From positions 1 to 35,139 of the forward strand of contig JAKLJY010000088.1 of assembly GCA_023150895.1 (NCBI GenBank): a stretch of 35,139 nt of DNA, read 5' to 3'. Positions 7,089 through 15,120 of the stretch are shown piece by piece (within the stretch, counting starts at the first letter, position 1; each line of letters begins with the position of its first letter). Both the position numbers and the translations under genes were made by a program. The notes under the pieces are model-generated. The model did not search any database, had not been told where the DNA came from, and saw only the letters and a list, made by a program, of their open reading frames with translations. Source of the stretch: Myxococcota bacterium. GTDB lineage: Bacteria > Myxococcota_A > Bradymonadia > UBA7976 > UBA1532.

Positions 7089-9050
7089 ATGGATGGCAGC
7101 GGCGGGATGTCCGACGATCAGGGCATGAAGACGCCACACGATTCCTCGCCGCACCGTCCGCTCCCGGACGACTTCACGCTCCCGGCCGCCACCGTGGAGG
7201 CGCTGCTCTGCGCGACCGGACGGTGCCTCGCAATTCTCGAACCCGATGGCGCGATGCGTCATACGACCTGCAGTTGTCGGGAGAGATGCAGTGTCGAGCC
7301 CGAAGCCTGGTTGGGGCCCGATGCCGCCACTCGCACGCACCCCGAGGACCGCGACGCGCTCGCACGTGCGCTGTCGCTCGCCCGCGGGAGCGACCGGGGC
7401 GCTGCCCGGTTCAGTGTTCGGGTGCGACGCCGCGTCGACGGGTGGTGTCACATCGAAGGTCTCGCGTGCAATCTTCTGAACGACCCGGTCGTCGGCGGGT
7501 TCGTGTGCGTCGCGATGGACGTCTCGGAGCGGCGGGCGCGACGCCGGGCCGTGGACGCCGGACGCCGCACGCTCACGGCGGTCGCGGATGCGACACAGGA
7601 GATCATCTTCGCGCTCGACCTGAGCGGGCACTTCACGACCGCGAATCCGGCCGCGGCGCGGGCCTTCGGGTCGACCCCCGCCGCGATGGTGGGTCGGGGG
7701 CTCGGCGCCCTGGCCCCCACTGATCTGGGCATGGCACTTTCCGGGCTGAGCGCCGAGGTTCGTTTGTCCGGCCGGACGGTTCAACGCGAGGCGACTTTCC
7801 GGCGAGGGGATGCCCTCGTTCGGTGGCGGGTCATCGCCGGCCCCCTCTTCGACGATCACGCCCACATGGTGGGCACCTTCGGCGCCGCCACGGATGTGAC
7901 GACCCTACGCGACCTCGAGGGCGCCCTCGACCGCGCACGACGGCTCGAGAGCCTCGGCCTGCTCGCCGCCGGCGTCGCACACGACCTCAACAACCTCTTC
8001 GGTGTCATCGGGTGCTACTGCGAGGAGCTGCGACAGGTCACGGACTCGAACCCCGTCGTCCGGGCCGACCTCGAGGAGATGCAGGACGCGGTCCGCCGAG
8101 CCACGTTGCTGACCCGGCAGTTGCTGTCGTCGAGCCGCCCGGCCAGCCGGCGCCCGATGTCCGTCTCATTGCCGGAGGTCGTCCACGGACTCCACCGCCT
8201 GCTCTCCCGCACCCTCGGCGACGACATCGCCTTCGAGGTCGTGTCGGCCAGCGGTGTGCCCGCCGTGAGAATCGACCCCGGTCACGTCGAGCAGATCCTC
8301 CTCAACCTGGTGATCAACGCCCGGGATGCCATGCCGCGCGGCGGCACGATCCGGGTGCGAACGCAGTCGGACGGGGACGGGAGGGCGCAGCTCATCGTGG
8401 AGGACGACGGGCAAGGCATGGATGCAGAGACCGCTTCCCACATTTTCGAGCCGTACTTCACGACGAAATCGCAGGAACGGGGAACGGGGCTGGGCCTTGC
8501 GACCGTACACGAACTGGTGGTCGAGTCCGCCGGTACCATCTCCGTCGAGAGCGCCTCGGGGCTCGGCACCCGGATGACCATCACCTGGCCCGGTGCACCG
8601 GACGAGGCCGGCGACGAACACGAGTCCGACGGCGCGCCGCCCTCACCCGCGCCGGGCACGACCGTACTGCTCGTCGAGGATCATCCGGAGCTGCGCCGTG
8701 CGCTCGCGCGCCACCTGCGTGCGATGGGGTACTCGACGCTCGAAGCCGCCGACGGCGTCGACGCGCTGGCGTACTTCGACACCGAAATGGACACCGTCGC
8801 CGTGGTCCTGACCGACGTCGTCATGCCGCGCTGCAACGGCGCCGAACTCGTCGAGCGGATTCGGTCCGTGCGGCCCCGGATGCCGGTCGTGTTCATGTCC
8901 GGGCTGCCGTACGAGCGGCCGGAGGAGGAAGCCCTCGGGCCGACGCGCATCCTCCTCAAACCCTTCTCGAGTGATACCCTGGCCCGGGCGTTGTACGAGG
9001 TGCGGGCGGGCACGCCATCGGGCGCCGAGGTCGAGACCGAACCGGCGTAA
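7089..9050 (+). CDS. Hybrid sensor histidine kinase with C-terminal receiver
   Basis: This 653-residue protein has two PAS-like regions (about 30-150, ending in DVSERR, and 158-275). They are followed by a HisKA helix with GVAHDLNNLFGVI (His298), then an ATPase domain with N box (Asn410), G1 (EDDGQGMD at 438-445), F box (FEPYFTTK) and G2 (GTGLGLATV). A receiver domain (about 525-640) has Asp576 as phosphoacceptor and Lys624. Phosphate can therefore pass from His298 to Asp576 within the protein; a phosphotransfer partner would be needed to pass it on, and none is visible here. No membrane spans are apparent. It follows the HK-RR pair by 56 bp on the same strand, so co-expression is plausible. 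ATG 7089 has a GGGA eight bases upstream; ATG 7107 is an alternative. Confidence 0.9.
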   Translation: MDGSGGMSDDQGMKTPHDSSPHRPLPDDFTLPAATVEALLCATGRCLAILEPDGAMRHTTCSCRERCSVEPEAWLGPDAATRTHPEDRDALARALSLARGSDRGAARFSVRVRRRVDGWCHIEGLACNLLNDPVVGGFVCVAMDVSERRARRRAVDAGRRTLTAVADATQEIIFALDLSGHFTTANPAAARAFGSTPAAMVGRGLGALAPTDLGMALSGLSAEVRLSGRTVQREATFRRGDALVRWRVIAGPLFDDHAHMVGTFGAATDVTTLRDLEGALDRARRLESLGLLAAGVAHDLNNLFGVIGCYCEELRQVTDSNPVVRADLEEMQDAVRRATLLTRQLLSSSRPASRRPMSVSLPEVVHGLHRLLSRTLGDDIAFEVVSASGVPAVRIDPGHVEQILLNLVINARDAMPRGGTIRVRTQSDGDGRAQLIVEDDGQGMDAETASHIFEPYFTTKSQERGTGLGLATVHELVVESAGTISVESASGLGTRMTITWPGAPDEAGDEHESDGAPPSPAPGTTVLLVEDHPELRRALARHLRAMGYSTLEAADGVDALAYFDTEMDTVAVVLTDVVMPRCNGAELVERIRSVRPRMPVVFMSGLPYERPEEEALGPTRILLKPFSSDTLARALYEVRAGTPSGAEVETEPA

Positions 9051-9089
9051 AGCCTTTTCGACGGCCCGAAAACCGGGTAGACGCGCCGA

Positions 9090-10658
9090 ATGGCTCAAAA
9101 AACCCCCTGGCGCACGATCCCCGATCACGACAACCCCGGCTGGCCGCCCGGCATCCCCTTCATCATCGGCAACGAAGGATGCGAGCGGTTCAGCTTTTAC
9201 GGCATGAAGGCCATTCTCTACGTCTATCTGGCGTATCTCTACGTTCAGACGGGCATGGCGGAGAAGCAGGCCGAGGACTCGGCGACGGCCGTCGTCCACA
9301 CGTTCGTGGCCGGGGTCTATGCGCTGCCCATGGTGGGCGCCATCCTGGCCGATCGCCTGCTCGGCAAGTACGACACCATTCTCTGGCTGTCGATTCTCTA
9401 CACCGGCGGCCACGGCATGTTGGCCATCTCCGAGGGCCAGCTCACGGGCACGTACATCGGCCTGGCGATGATCGCCATCGGCTCCGGCGGCATCAAACCC
9501 TGCGTGTCCGCCAACGTCGGCGACCAGTTCGGCAAGGCCAACTGGCACCGTCTGGAGCGTGTCTACCAGGCGTTTTACTTCATCATCAACTTCGGCTCGT
9601 TCTTCTCGACGCTGCTCATCCCCTGGCTCAAGAAGGAATACGGCTTCGGCGTGGCCTTCGGCGTGCCCGGCGTGCTCATGGCCATCGCGACGGTCTTCTT
9701 CTGGGCCGGTCGTCACAAGTTCGTCCACGTCCCGCCCAAGCCCGGCGGTGTCCTCGGCCTGCTCGACGCCCTCGCCGGCGCGCTCATGTTCATGACCATC
9801 GGCTCGCTGATGTTCACCGCCGAGCAGCCCTGGGCGGTCAAGGGCGCCGTTTCGGCCACCTGTCTGGTCATCGGCCTCGCGGTCTTCTTCTACCGACAGA
9901 CGCGGACGCCCGACGACGGCTTCCTCGCGGTCTCGATCGCCGCCCTGCGCAGCGCCGGCGCCGGCGCATGGAGCCGGGCCGAGGCGCGTTTCGGGGCCGA
10001 GGCCGTCGAGGGCACCCGGGCGGTCTACCGCATCCTGGGCATCTTCCTCTTCGTGAGCGTCTTCTGGGCGCTGTTCGATCAGCACGCCTCGTCGTGGATT
10101 CGCCAGGCCGCCATGATGGAGCTCGAGCTGGATCTGCCCCTCTTCGGCCACATCACGCTGATGCCCGAGCAGATCAGCGCGGCCAACCCGGCCATGGTGA
10201 TGGGGCTCATCCCCTTCGTGACGTTCATCATGTACCCGGGGCTCGGCAAGCTCGGCCTCGAGATGACGCCCCTGCGCCGCATGACGCTGGGCATGGGCAT
10301 CGCGTCGCTGGCCTTCGTCACCGTGGCGCTCCTGCAGGCCCGCATCGACGGTGGCACCCGCGTGCACGTCGCGTGGCAGTTGATCCCCTACCTGCTGATG
10401 ACGCTCGCCGAGGTGCTGGTGTCCATCACCGGCCTGGAGTTCGCCTACAGTCAGGCCCCGAAGCGCATGAAGTCGACCATCATGGGTTTCTGGCTGCTCA
10501 CGGTGTCCTTGGGCAACGTCCTCGTGGCCTTGCTCGCCGCCTTCGGCGACCTGCCGCTGGTGCAGTTCTTCTGGGTCTTCGCCGGCCTGATGGCCGTCGC
10601 CGCGGTGCTCTTCGGCCTCATCGGCCGCGGCTATCAGGCGCGGGACTATCCGCAGTAA
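9090..10658 (+). CDS. POT/PTR-family proton-dependent oligopeptide transporter
   Basis: This 522-residue inner-membrane protein belongs to the POT branch of the major facilitator superfamily, which imports di- and tripeptides with protons. The diagnostic ExxERFxxYG motif of helix 1 is present as EGCERFSFYG (Glu29, Glu32, Arg33), as are the two PTR2 signatures, GSGGIKPCVSANVGDQF and FYFIINFGSFFS. Twelve to fourteen hydrophobic helices can be followed along the sequence, and the length is usual for bacterial members with the extra hairpin. The gene stands alone, 39 bp after the hybrid kinase and converging on the lipoprotein operon, and it may be transcribed with the kinase. Which peptides it takes cannot be told. 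Confidence 0.93.
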   Translation: MAQKTPWRTIPDHDNPGWPPGIPFIIGNEGCERFSFYGMKAILYVYLAYLYVQTGMAEKQAEDSATAVVHTFVAGVYALPMVGAILADRLLGKYDTILWLSILYTGGHGMLAISEGQLTGTYIGLAMIAIGSGGIKPCVSANVGDQFGKANWHRLERVYQAFYFIINFGSFFSTLLIPWLKKEYGFGVAFGVPGVLMAIATVFFWAGRHKFVHVPPKPGGVLGLLDALAGALMFMTIGSLMFTAEQPWAVKGAVSATCLVIGLAVFFYRQTRTPDDGFLAVSIAALRSAGAGAWSRAEARFGAEAVEGTRAVYRILGIFLFVSVFWALFDQHASSWIRQAAMMELELDLPLFGHITLMPEQISAANPAMVMGLIPFVTFIMYPGLGKLGLEMTPLRRMTLGMGIASLAFVTVALLQARIDGGTRVHVAWQLIPYLLMTLAEVLVSITGLEFAYSQAPKRMKSTIMGFWLLTVSLGNVLVALLAAFGDLPLVQFFWVFAGLMAVAAVLFGLIGRGYQARDYPQ

Positions 10659-10688
10659 CCGCGCGGCGCAGGCACCGGGACGGGCGAG

Positions 10689-11540
10689 TCAGCGCCCCCG
10701 ACACGCGAGATCGACGGCCTCGCAGATCCACCCCGGGCAGTCGCGGGCGTCCGGCGGGCAGTCGTTGACGACGCAGCGCCCGCCCGTCTCGCAGAGCGTG
10801 TTTGCGCAGTCGCCCCCGACGGGCGCCGCCGGGGTGCAGGTGTGTTCGATGCCATTGCAGAACGTCGGGGCGGCGCAGCGGACCTGCGTGATGGCCTCGC
10901 ACTCGCTCAGGGGCGCCGCATACGGCGTGCAGCTCTGCGCCGGCTCTTCGCCCGGCGCCCCCCGACGGCACCAGAATTCGGGGGCGCAGGCGGCGTCCGG
11001 GGTGTCGTCGAGCAGGTTCTCGAGGCCGCAGCGCTCACCCTCGCGACCGGCGCCGACGGCGAAGAACGGGCAGGTCTGGCCATACTCGAAGACGGGCTCA
11101 CCCTCGCAGCGTTCGAGCGCGGCGACCTTCTCTTCGCAGCGCGCGTAGGCCGCCGCGTCGTAGGTCGCCCGCCCGGCGCCGACGTACAGGTCCCACTCGC
11201 GCAGATCGCGGAACCGGTCGCCGAGCCAGCTCTGGCAGTCCTCCACCGACGGGCGCTCGTCGTCGAGCTCGACGCCGATGGACAGGAAGCTCGGGTACCG
11301 CACCGCGCCGAGCTGTTCATTGGTGCAGCAGGTCGTGACCGCGCGGCAGTAGCGTTCGATCAGGTCTTCCTCCCGACGCAGGTACTCGGACCGGGGATCG
11401 AACGCGCCGCTGCCCGCGTCGGTGCGGTGCCCCGCCCCGCCCTCGCCGCTCTGCCCGCCGGACGCGCCCGCGTCGCCGTCGTCTGCGCCACCGCACGCCG
11501 CGACGAGGGCCACCGCGCAGAGCAGGACCGCGCTGCGCAT
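10689..11540 (-). CDS. Cysteine-rich lipoprotein, unknown function
   Basis: This 283-residue protein begins with a lipoprotein signal peptide (MRSAVLLCAVALVAAC; lipidated cysteine at residue 16) and an Asp/Gly/Ser linker. The mature part has more than twenty cysteines, including a YCRAVTTCC segment near residue 70 and a C-terminal series of small Cys-containing units (CGLE, CAPEFWC, CTP, CETGGRC, CPPDARDCPGWIC). These are probably disulphide-bonded outside the cytoplasm. Such exported Cys-rich lipoproteins are common and mostly uncharacterised in myxobacteria. The start codon shares one base with the stop of the upstream gene (TGATG), so it is translationally coupled as the last gene of a three-gene operon. 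The frame is open further upstream, but only this ATG gives a signal peptide. Confidence 0.8.
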   Translation of the reverse strand: MRSAVLLCAVALVAACGGADDGDAGASGGQSGEGGAGHRTDAGSGAFDPRSEYLRREEDLIERYCRAVTTCCTNEQLGAVRYPSFLSIGVELDDERPSVEDCQSWLGDRFRDLREWDLYVGAGRATYDAAAYARCEEKVAALERCEGEPVFEYGQTCPFFAVGAGREGERCGLENLLDDTPDAACAPEFWCRRGAPGEEPAQSCTPYAAPLSECEAITQVRCAAPTFCNGIEHTCTPAAPVGGDCANTLCETGGRCVVNDCPPDARDCPGWICEAVDLACRGR

Positions 11541-12283
11541 CAGCCGCCCCCTCCGATGGGCTGCGTCTCGATGTCCACCGTGCCGTTCAGCGTCACGCCG
11601 CGGTCGAAACGGGTCTGGTCCTGCTCGCGCACCGGATCGAACTCGACGCCGTCGAACTCGACGTGGACCGTGGCGCCGTTCACCGAGACGGTGAGCCGCC
11701 CGCCCACGATCGTCTGCGCGAAGCCGGCGCAGTACCCGGGCGGGCACGCCGCGTCGTCGGGGCAAAGGTCGCGCAGATATTGCCGACACGAGTCGAGCAC
11801 CGCCGCCTCCGGCTCGAACTGAGCGAGCAGGATCGCGCCGTCGTCCCCCTCGGGCAGGGGCAGCTCGTAGGTGCCCGGGGCCTTGACCTGCAGGTGCAGA
11901 TTCAGGCGCGGCACGCCCCCCTCGGCGAGCGCGAGCACCACGAGCGCGCGGCCGTCGGGGAGCGCCCCGCCACAGGCCCCGCGGGTCGGCGACGGTCCGA
12001 TGACGACCGGGTCGTCAGCGGACTTCGCCCCGTCGAAGACCGTGGTCGCGAAGACGCCGACCGTGCGCGATTCGCCGCCGACGGTGTAGGTCACGGTGCC
12101 CGAGCCGCCCCGGGCTTCCAGCGCGGACGAGCCGCAGCCGCCCGCGACGTCGCCGGCGGACGGCATGCCGAGCGAGCCTTCGGTGTCGTCGTCGCCGTCG
12201 TCACCGCCGCAGGCGAGGGGGCAAAGGGCCACGAACAGCGCGGAGACGGCGAGCCAACGGGGGCGCAGGGCGCACGCGGTCAT
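11540..12283 (-). CDS. Predicted lipoprotein, unknown function
   Basis: This 247-residue protein has a signal peptide ending in the lipobox LACGG (Cys25) followed by an acidic Asp/Gly linker. The mature region is beta-strand-rich, with a TVTYTVGGE segment at the start and VSVNGATVHVEFDGVEF near the end. It also holds a cluster of cysteines (CRQYLRDLCPDDAACPPGYC). I do not recognise a family. Its C-terminal part resembles the layout of the upstream neighbour (strands leading to VRFDGLEG / VEFDGVEF, then a strand after NGTV or SGSV), so the two may be distant paralogues. It is the middle gene of the operon: 3 bp after the upstream stop and sharing one base with the downstream start. Confidence 0.75.
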   Translation of the reverse strand: MTACALRPRWLAVSALFVALCPLACGGDDGDDDTEGSLGMPSAGDVAGGCGSSALEARGGSGTVTYTVGGESRTVGVFATTVFDGAKSADDPVVIGPSPTRGACGGALPDGRALVVLALAEGGVPRLNLHLQVKAPGTYELPLPEGDDGAILLAQFEPEAAVLDSCRQYLRDLCPDDAACPPGYCAGFAQTIVGGRLTVSVNGATVHVEFDGVEFDPVREQDQTRFDRGVTLNGTVDIETQPIGGGG

Positions 12284-12286
12284 GAA

Positions 12287-12946
12287 TCACCCCTGGGGAA
12301 GTGTGAAACGAACACTGCCGGAGAGCGTGAAGGGCGTCTTCAGGTCACCGTTCTTCATCACGCCCTCGAGCCCGTCGAAGCGGACCTCCATCGGCGCGCC
12401 CTCGACGAGGGGCTCGGGCGAGAGCGTCACCGTGCCGGCGTCGGGCTTCGCGACGCCCTGCCCGGTCGGCGTCGGCGTCCGCGCCGAGAGGATCACCTGA
12501 GACTCGTCCCAGGCGGTCTCGTCGGCGGCGTCGAAATGCCCGCCCGCCGCGGAGTTCAGGACGAGCGTCAGCGCGGGCGCCCCGTCGGAGACGAAGATGA
12601 GCTGCACGGCCGCCTGCCGCGGATCCGTCGGTTCGTTGCGCGTCGCGCCCCCACAGCCCGCCGCGACCGAGCCGCCGACCACCAGGGTCACCGCCGGACC
12701 GGCTTCGTACGTGGCGCCGCCGTCGAACGCGAGCGGGACGGGCGCGCCGTCGAGCGAGTAGGCGAGATCGACCGCGACGTCGCGGATGCGGTGCGGCATG
12801 TACGGGCTGCTGCAGCCGTCGCCATCCGCCGCCGGTTGCCCGGGCAGACCGGGCAGGCCCGCGTCGGCGTCATCGTCGCCGTTTGCGCCGCCGCACGCCG
12901 CGGCGAAAAGGGCAAGGGTGAGACCGGCGAGCCTGCGGTGCACCAT
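12287..12946 (-). CDS. Predicted lipoprotein, unknown function (operon leader)
   Basis: This 219-residue protein starts at the ATG preceded by a good GGAGGA site (12959-12954 on the minus strand). Extending to an upstream ATG at 13009 would put 21 unlikely residues before the signal peptide. The lipobox is AAACGG (Cys17), followed by a Gly/Asp/Pro linker and a CSSPYMPH segment. The remainder is strand-rich with few cysteines, ending in MEVRFDGLEGV and a final beta strand. No enzyme motif is visible. It is the first gene of three lipoproteins read leftwards, presumably exported to the outer membrane. Confidence 0.75.
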   Translation of the reverse strand: MVHRRLAGLTLALFAAACGGANGDDDADAGLPGLPGQPAADGDGCSSPYMPHRIRDVAVDLAYSLDGAPVPLAFDGGATYEAGPAVTLVVGGSVAAGCGGATRNEPTDPRQAAVQLIFVSDGAPALTLVLNSAAGGHFDAADETAWDESQVILSARTPTPTGQGVAKPDAGTVTLSPEPLVEGAPMEVRFDGLEGVMKNGDLKTPFTLSGSVRFTLPQG

Positions 12947-13066
12947 CGCGTCGTCCTCCGAGACCTCGCAGCGTACCCGCGGGGCCGGCGGCGGGGTAGA
13001 TGGTTTCACGGGGGGCCTGGATGGCGGCCACCTTGAATGACGGCCGGAGCCGGGGTATGGGGAGGC

Positions 13067-14170
13067 ATGTCGTCCCAGCCCGCCGTCCAGTTCCTCCCGG
13101 TCGATGACCTCCTGCTCGACACGCAGAACCCTCGCCTGCCGTCTTCGCTCCTCGGCGCTTCAGAGGCTGAGGTGTGGGCCTACCTGAAGGACGAGTGCGT
13201 CCTGGAAGAACTCGTGTTGTCGTTCCGCTCGAACGGCTACTTCGCTCAGGAACCGATGCTGGTCGAGCCCGACGCCGGCGGTCGCTACACTGTACTCGAG
13301 GGGAACCGCCGACTTGCGGCGCTGCTGTGGCTGTTCAGTGACGTGCGGACGGGACACGCCGCGCTGGTGCCCCCCCCCGAGGAGAGGGAGCTCGCGCCCC
13401 TGCGTAGCATCCCGTGCCTTGTCACGAACAGGGCCGACGCCCACGCGTACCTCGGGTTCCGTCACGTGGGGGGATTGAAAGAGTGGGGGCCGGCCGAGAA
13501 GGCCCGGTGGGTCCATGCCGAGGTCGCGCGACGTCAAGCTGCCGGCGTGCCCGACAAGTCGATCTTCTACGAGATCGGCCGAGCCATCGGGAACTACCAG
13601 AACTCCGTCCGAAACCTGTATCTGCCCTACGCCCTGTTGATTCTTGCCCAGGAGCGCGGCGTCGACGTCCAGTACGTTCTCACCTCGGGATTCGGTGTTC
13701 TGACCCGAGCGCTCAGTGCCGCGGAACTTCGCACGTTTCTCGGGTTGGAGGATATCTCGTCGCCCGACGAAATCACCAAGAGCCTGCAGCGCGTCGATGT
13801 CACGCGACTCGGGACCGTCCTCAGAGACTTCACGCCCGAGTTCGACGGGAGCGCCAAGAAACGCGCGCCCTCGGTGCTGGGCGATTCGCGGAACATCTCC
13901 AGGTACGCCACGGTGGTGGCAAATCCAGAGGCCTGGAAGGTGCTTCGACAGACGAACGATCTGGAGAGCGCGCACCGGGTGGCGACCCGGAGCAATCCCG
14001 GGGACGAACTGCAGCGGATCGCCGTTCAGCTCCGCGCGCAGATCGATGGACTACAGCGCGTATCAGCCCAGGAGGTCATTCGCATCGCCCCAATCGTGCA
14101 GGATCTCAAGGCGGCCGTTCGAGCATTGGACGCGCAGGTCAAAGTCGCCGAGAGCGAGCTCGCCGAATGA
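13067..14170 (+). CDS. ParB/sulfiredoxin-fold domain protein
   Basis: This protein of about 367 residues has an N-terminal ParB/Srx-type domain. The opening strand and loop VQFLPVDDLLLDTQNPRLP (residues 7-25) and the motif LEGNRRLAALL (77-87) are the two hallmarks; the latter corresponds to the nucleotide-binding GxxRR/DGQQR motif of ParB, Srx and DUF262 proteins. The remaining 270 residues are mostly helical and unassigned, ending in a helix from about 330 likely to form a coiled coil. The stop overlaps the next gene as ATGA, so the two are made together. Lack of a partner ATPase gene (ParA) and the methyltransferase next door argue against chromosome segregation and for a DNA-modification or defence role. 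ATG 13067 is chosen; ATG 13037 would add ten glycine-rich residues, and neither has a well spaced ribosome binding site. Confidence 0.75.
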   Translation: MSSQPAVQFLPVDDLLLDTQNPRLPSSLLGASEAEVWAYLKDECVLEELVLSFRSNGYFAQEPMLVEPDAGGRYTVLEGNRRLAALLWLFSDVRTGHAALVPPPEERELAPLRSIPCLVTNRADAHAYLGFRHVGGLKEWGPAEKARWVHAEVARRQAAGVPDKSIFYEIGRAIGNYQNSVRNLYLPYALLILAQERGVDVQYVLTSGFGVLTRALSAAELRTFLGLEDISSPDEITKSLQRVDVTRLGTVLRDFTPEFDGSAKKRAPSVLGDSRNISRYATVVANPEAWKVLRQTNDLESAHRVATRSNPGDELQRIAVQLRAQIDGLQRVSAQEVIRIAPIVQDLKAAVRALDAQVKVAESELAE

Positions 14171-15120
14171 CCATGCCGGGCCTGAATTTCGAGTGTTACG
14201 GGCCCGCGGCTCGACTCGCCGCCGTCGTCGACCACGTCGAAGTCGAGGCACTGCGTCGCCGCGAACCCTTTCGACTGGCCGAGGTCGTCGAGGCGCTATC
14301 CGAATCGCGCATCCGCCCTCGGTACGCCCGAATCGGTGACCGCCTCGAGGAGCGGGACGCGGAGGCTTCAGCCGACGAAGATCAGGACGACGCCGTTGAG
14401 GTCGATCGTCTGTTCACTCGCCACAACGTCGAATCCGAGATTCTGAGCCGCGAACAGATACTCGGCGAACACTATCCGTTTCGACTCGACGCCGGCGCGC
14501 TCGTGCCCCGTCCACGGGTGGATTCCGAGAGGACGACGTACGCCGTCCTGCTCGCCGTGTCGCAACTCCATGCGGGAGGCGACCGCCACGCGTGGGAACG
14601 GCTGGAGGAGATCGCCGAGCGAGTGTTCGGTGCCGCGGGGCTGACCCCGCGCAGGCTCGGTGGACTCCGGGGTGGCTTCGCCCAATTTGCGACGGCTCTC
14701 ACCCAGGCACTGCAGGAGCTTCGCGTCGGACCGGCGTCCTTCAATCCCAACGCTCTCGTCCGGCCGGGGACGAACGAAGCGGGGATCGACCTGCTCGTCC
14801 GAACGCCCCACGCCGCCCGAACCGAGGGCGCGGCTTTTTCGGTGGTGGTCCAGGTCACGTGCGGCCGAACCGACGCGTTGGCGCAGAAGCTGGGCGAGGC
14901 GGTGAAGGTTCCGTTCGGAGAGTGGTTCGGCTGGTCGAATTCGCCCGTCCCTGCGCTGGTGGTGCCCTATGGGCTGGACAGGCCCACGAGGCGCGAGATT
15001 CAGAGCGGCTATTCGGGCCCATCGTGGGTTCTTGCGCGGCCTGACCTCGTCGCCCTGCGACCGGCCGCCGACCCCGCCGAGGTCCCCTTGGTCAGGCGTC
15101 TGCTCGATTCAGCCGCCTGA
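14167..15120 (+). CDS. Possible restriction-endonuclease-like protein partnered with C5 methyltransferase
   Basis: This 317-residue protein is translationally coupled to the ParB-like gene (ATGA). No database-level family is obvious to me. The C-terminal third has a pattern suggestive of a PD-(D/E)xK nuclease core: EAGIDLLV (Asp208), a strand FSVVVQVTCG (Gln229) and a helix with Lys241, followed by VPALVVPYGL and SWVLA strands. The usual (E/Q)xK lysine is not at its normal place, so either Lys241 substitutes for it or the assignment is wrong. The N-terminal two thirds contain acidic helices (about 60-80), consistent with a DNA-recognition or regulatory part. Its 3' end overlaps the end of the convergent C5 methyltransferase gene by 112 bp, the kind of pairing expected of a restriction-modification couple. 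Confidence 0.55.
   Translation: MTMPGLNFECYGPAARLAAVVDHVEVEALRRREPFRLAEVVEALSESRIRPRYARIGDRLEERDAEASADEDQDDAVEVDRLFTRHNVESEILSREQILGEHYPFRLDAGALVPRPRVDSERTTYAVLLAVSQLHAGGDRHAWERLEEIAERVFGAAGLTPRRLGGLRGGFAQFATALTQALQELRVGPASFNPNALVRPGTNEAGIDLLVRTPHAARTEGAAFSVVVQVTCGRTDALAQKLGEAVKVPFGEWFGWSNSPVPALVVPYGLDRPTRREIQSGYSGPSWVLARPDLVALRPAADPAEVPLVRRLLDSAA

Noticed and set aside
8643-10367. Minus-strand open frame of 574 codons opposite the hybrid kinase and peptide transporter
   Set aside because: Composed of His/Asp/Glu/Arg-rich shadow sequence spanning two real genes; no recognisable domain.
13067-14170. Chromosome-partitioning ParB
   Set aside because: Only the N-terminal ParB/Srx fold is seen. 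No ParA gene, no parS-like palindrome and no clear helix-turn-helix domain were found, and the context is a DNA methyltransferase.
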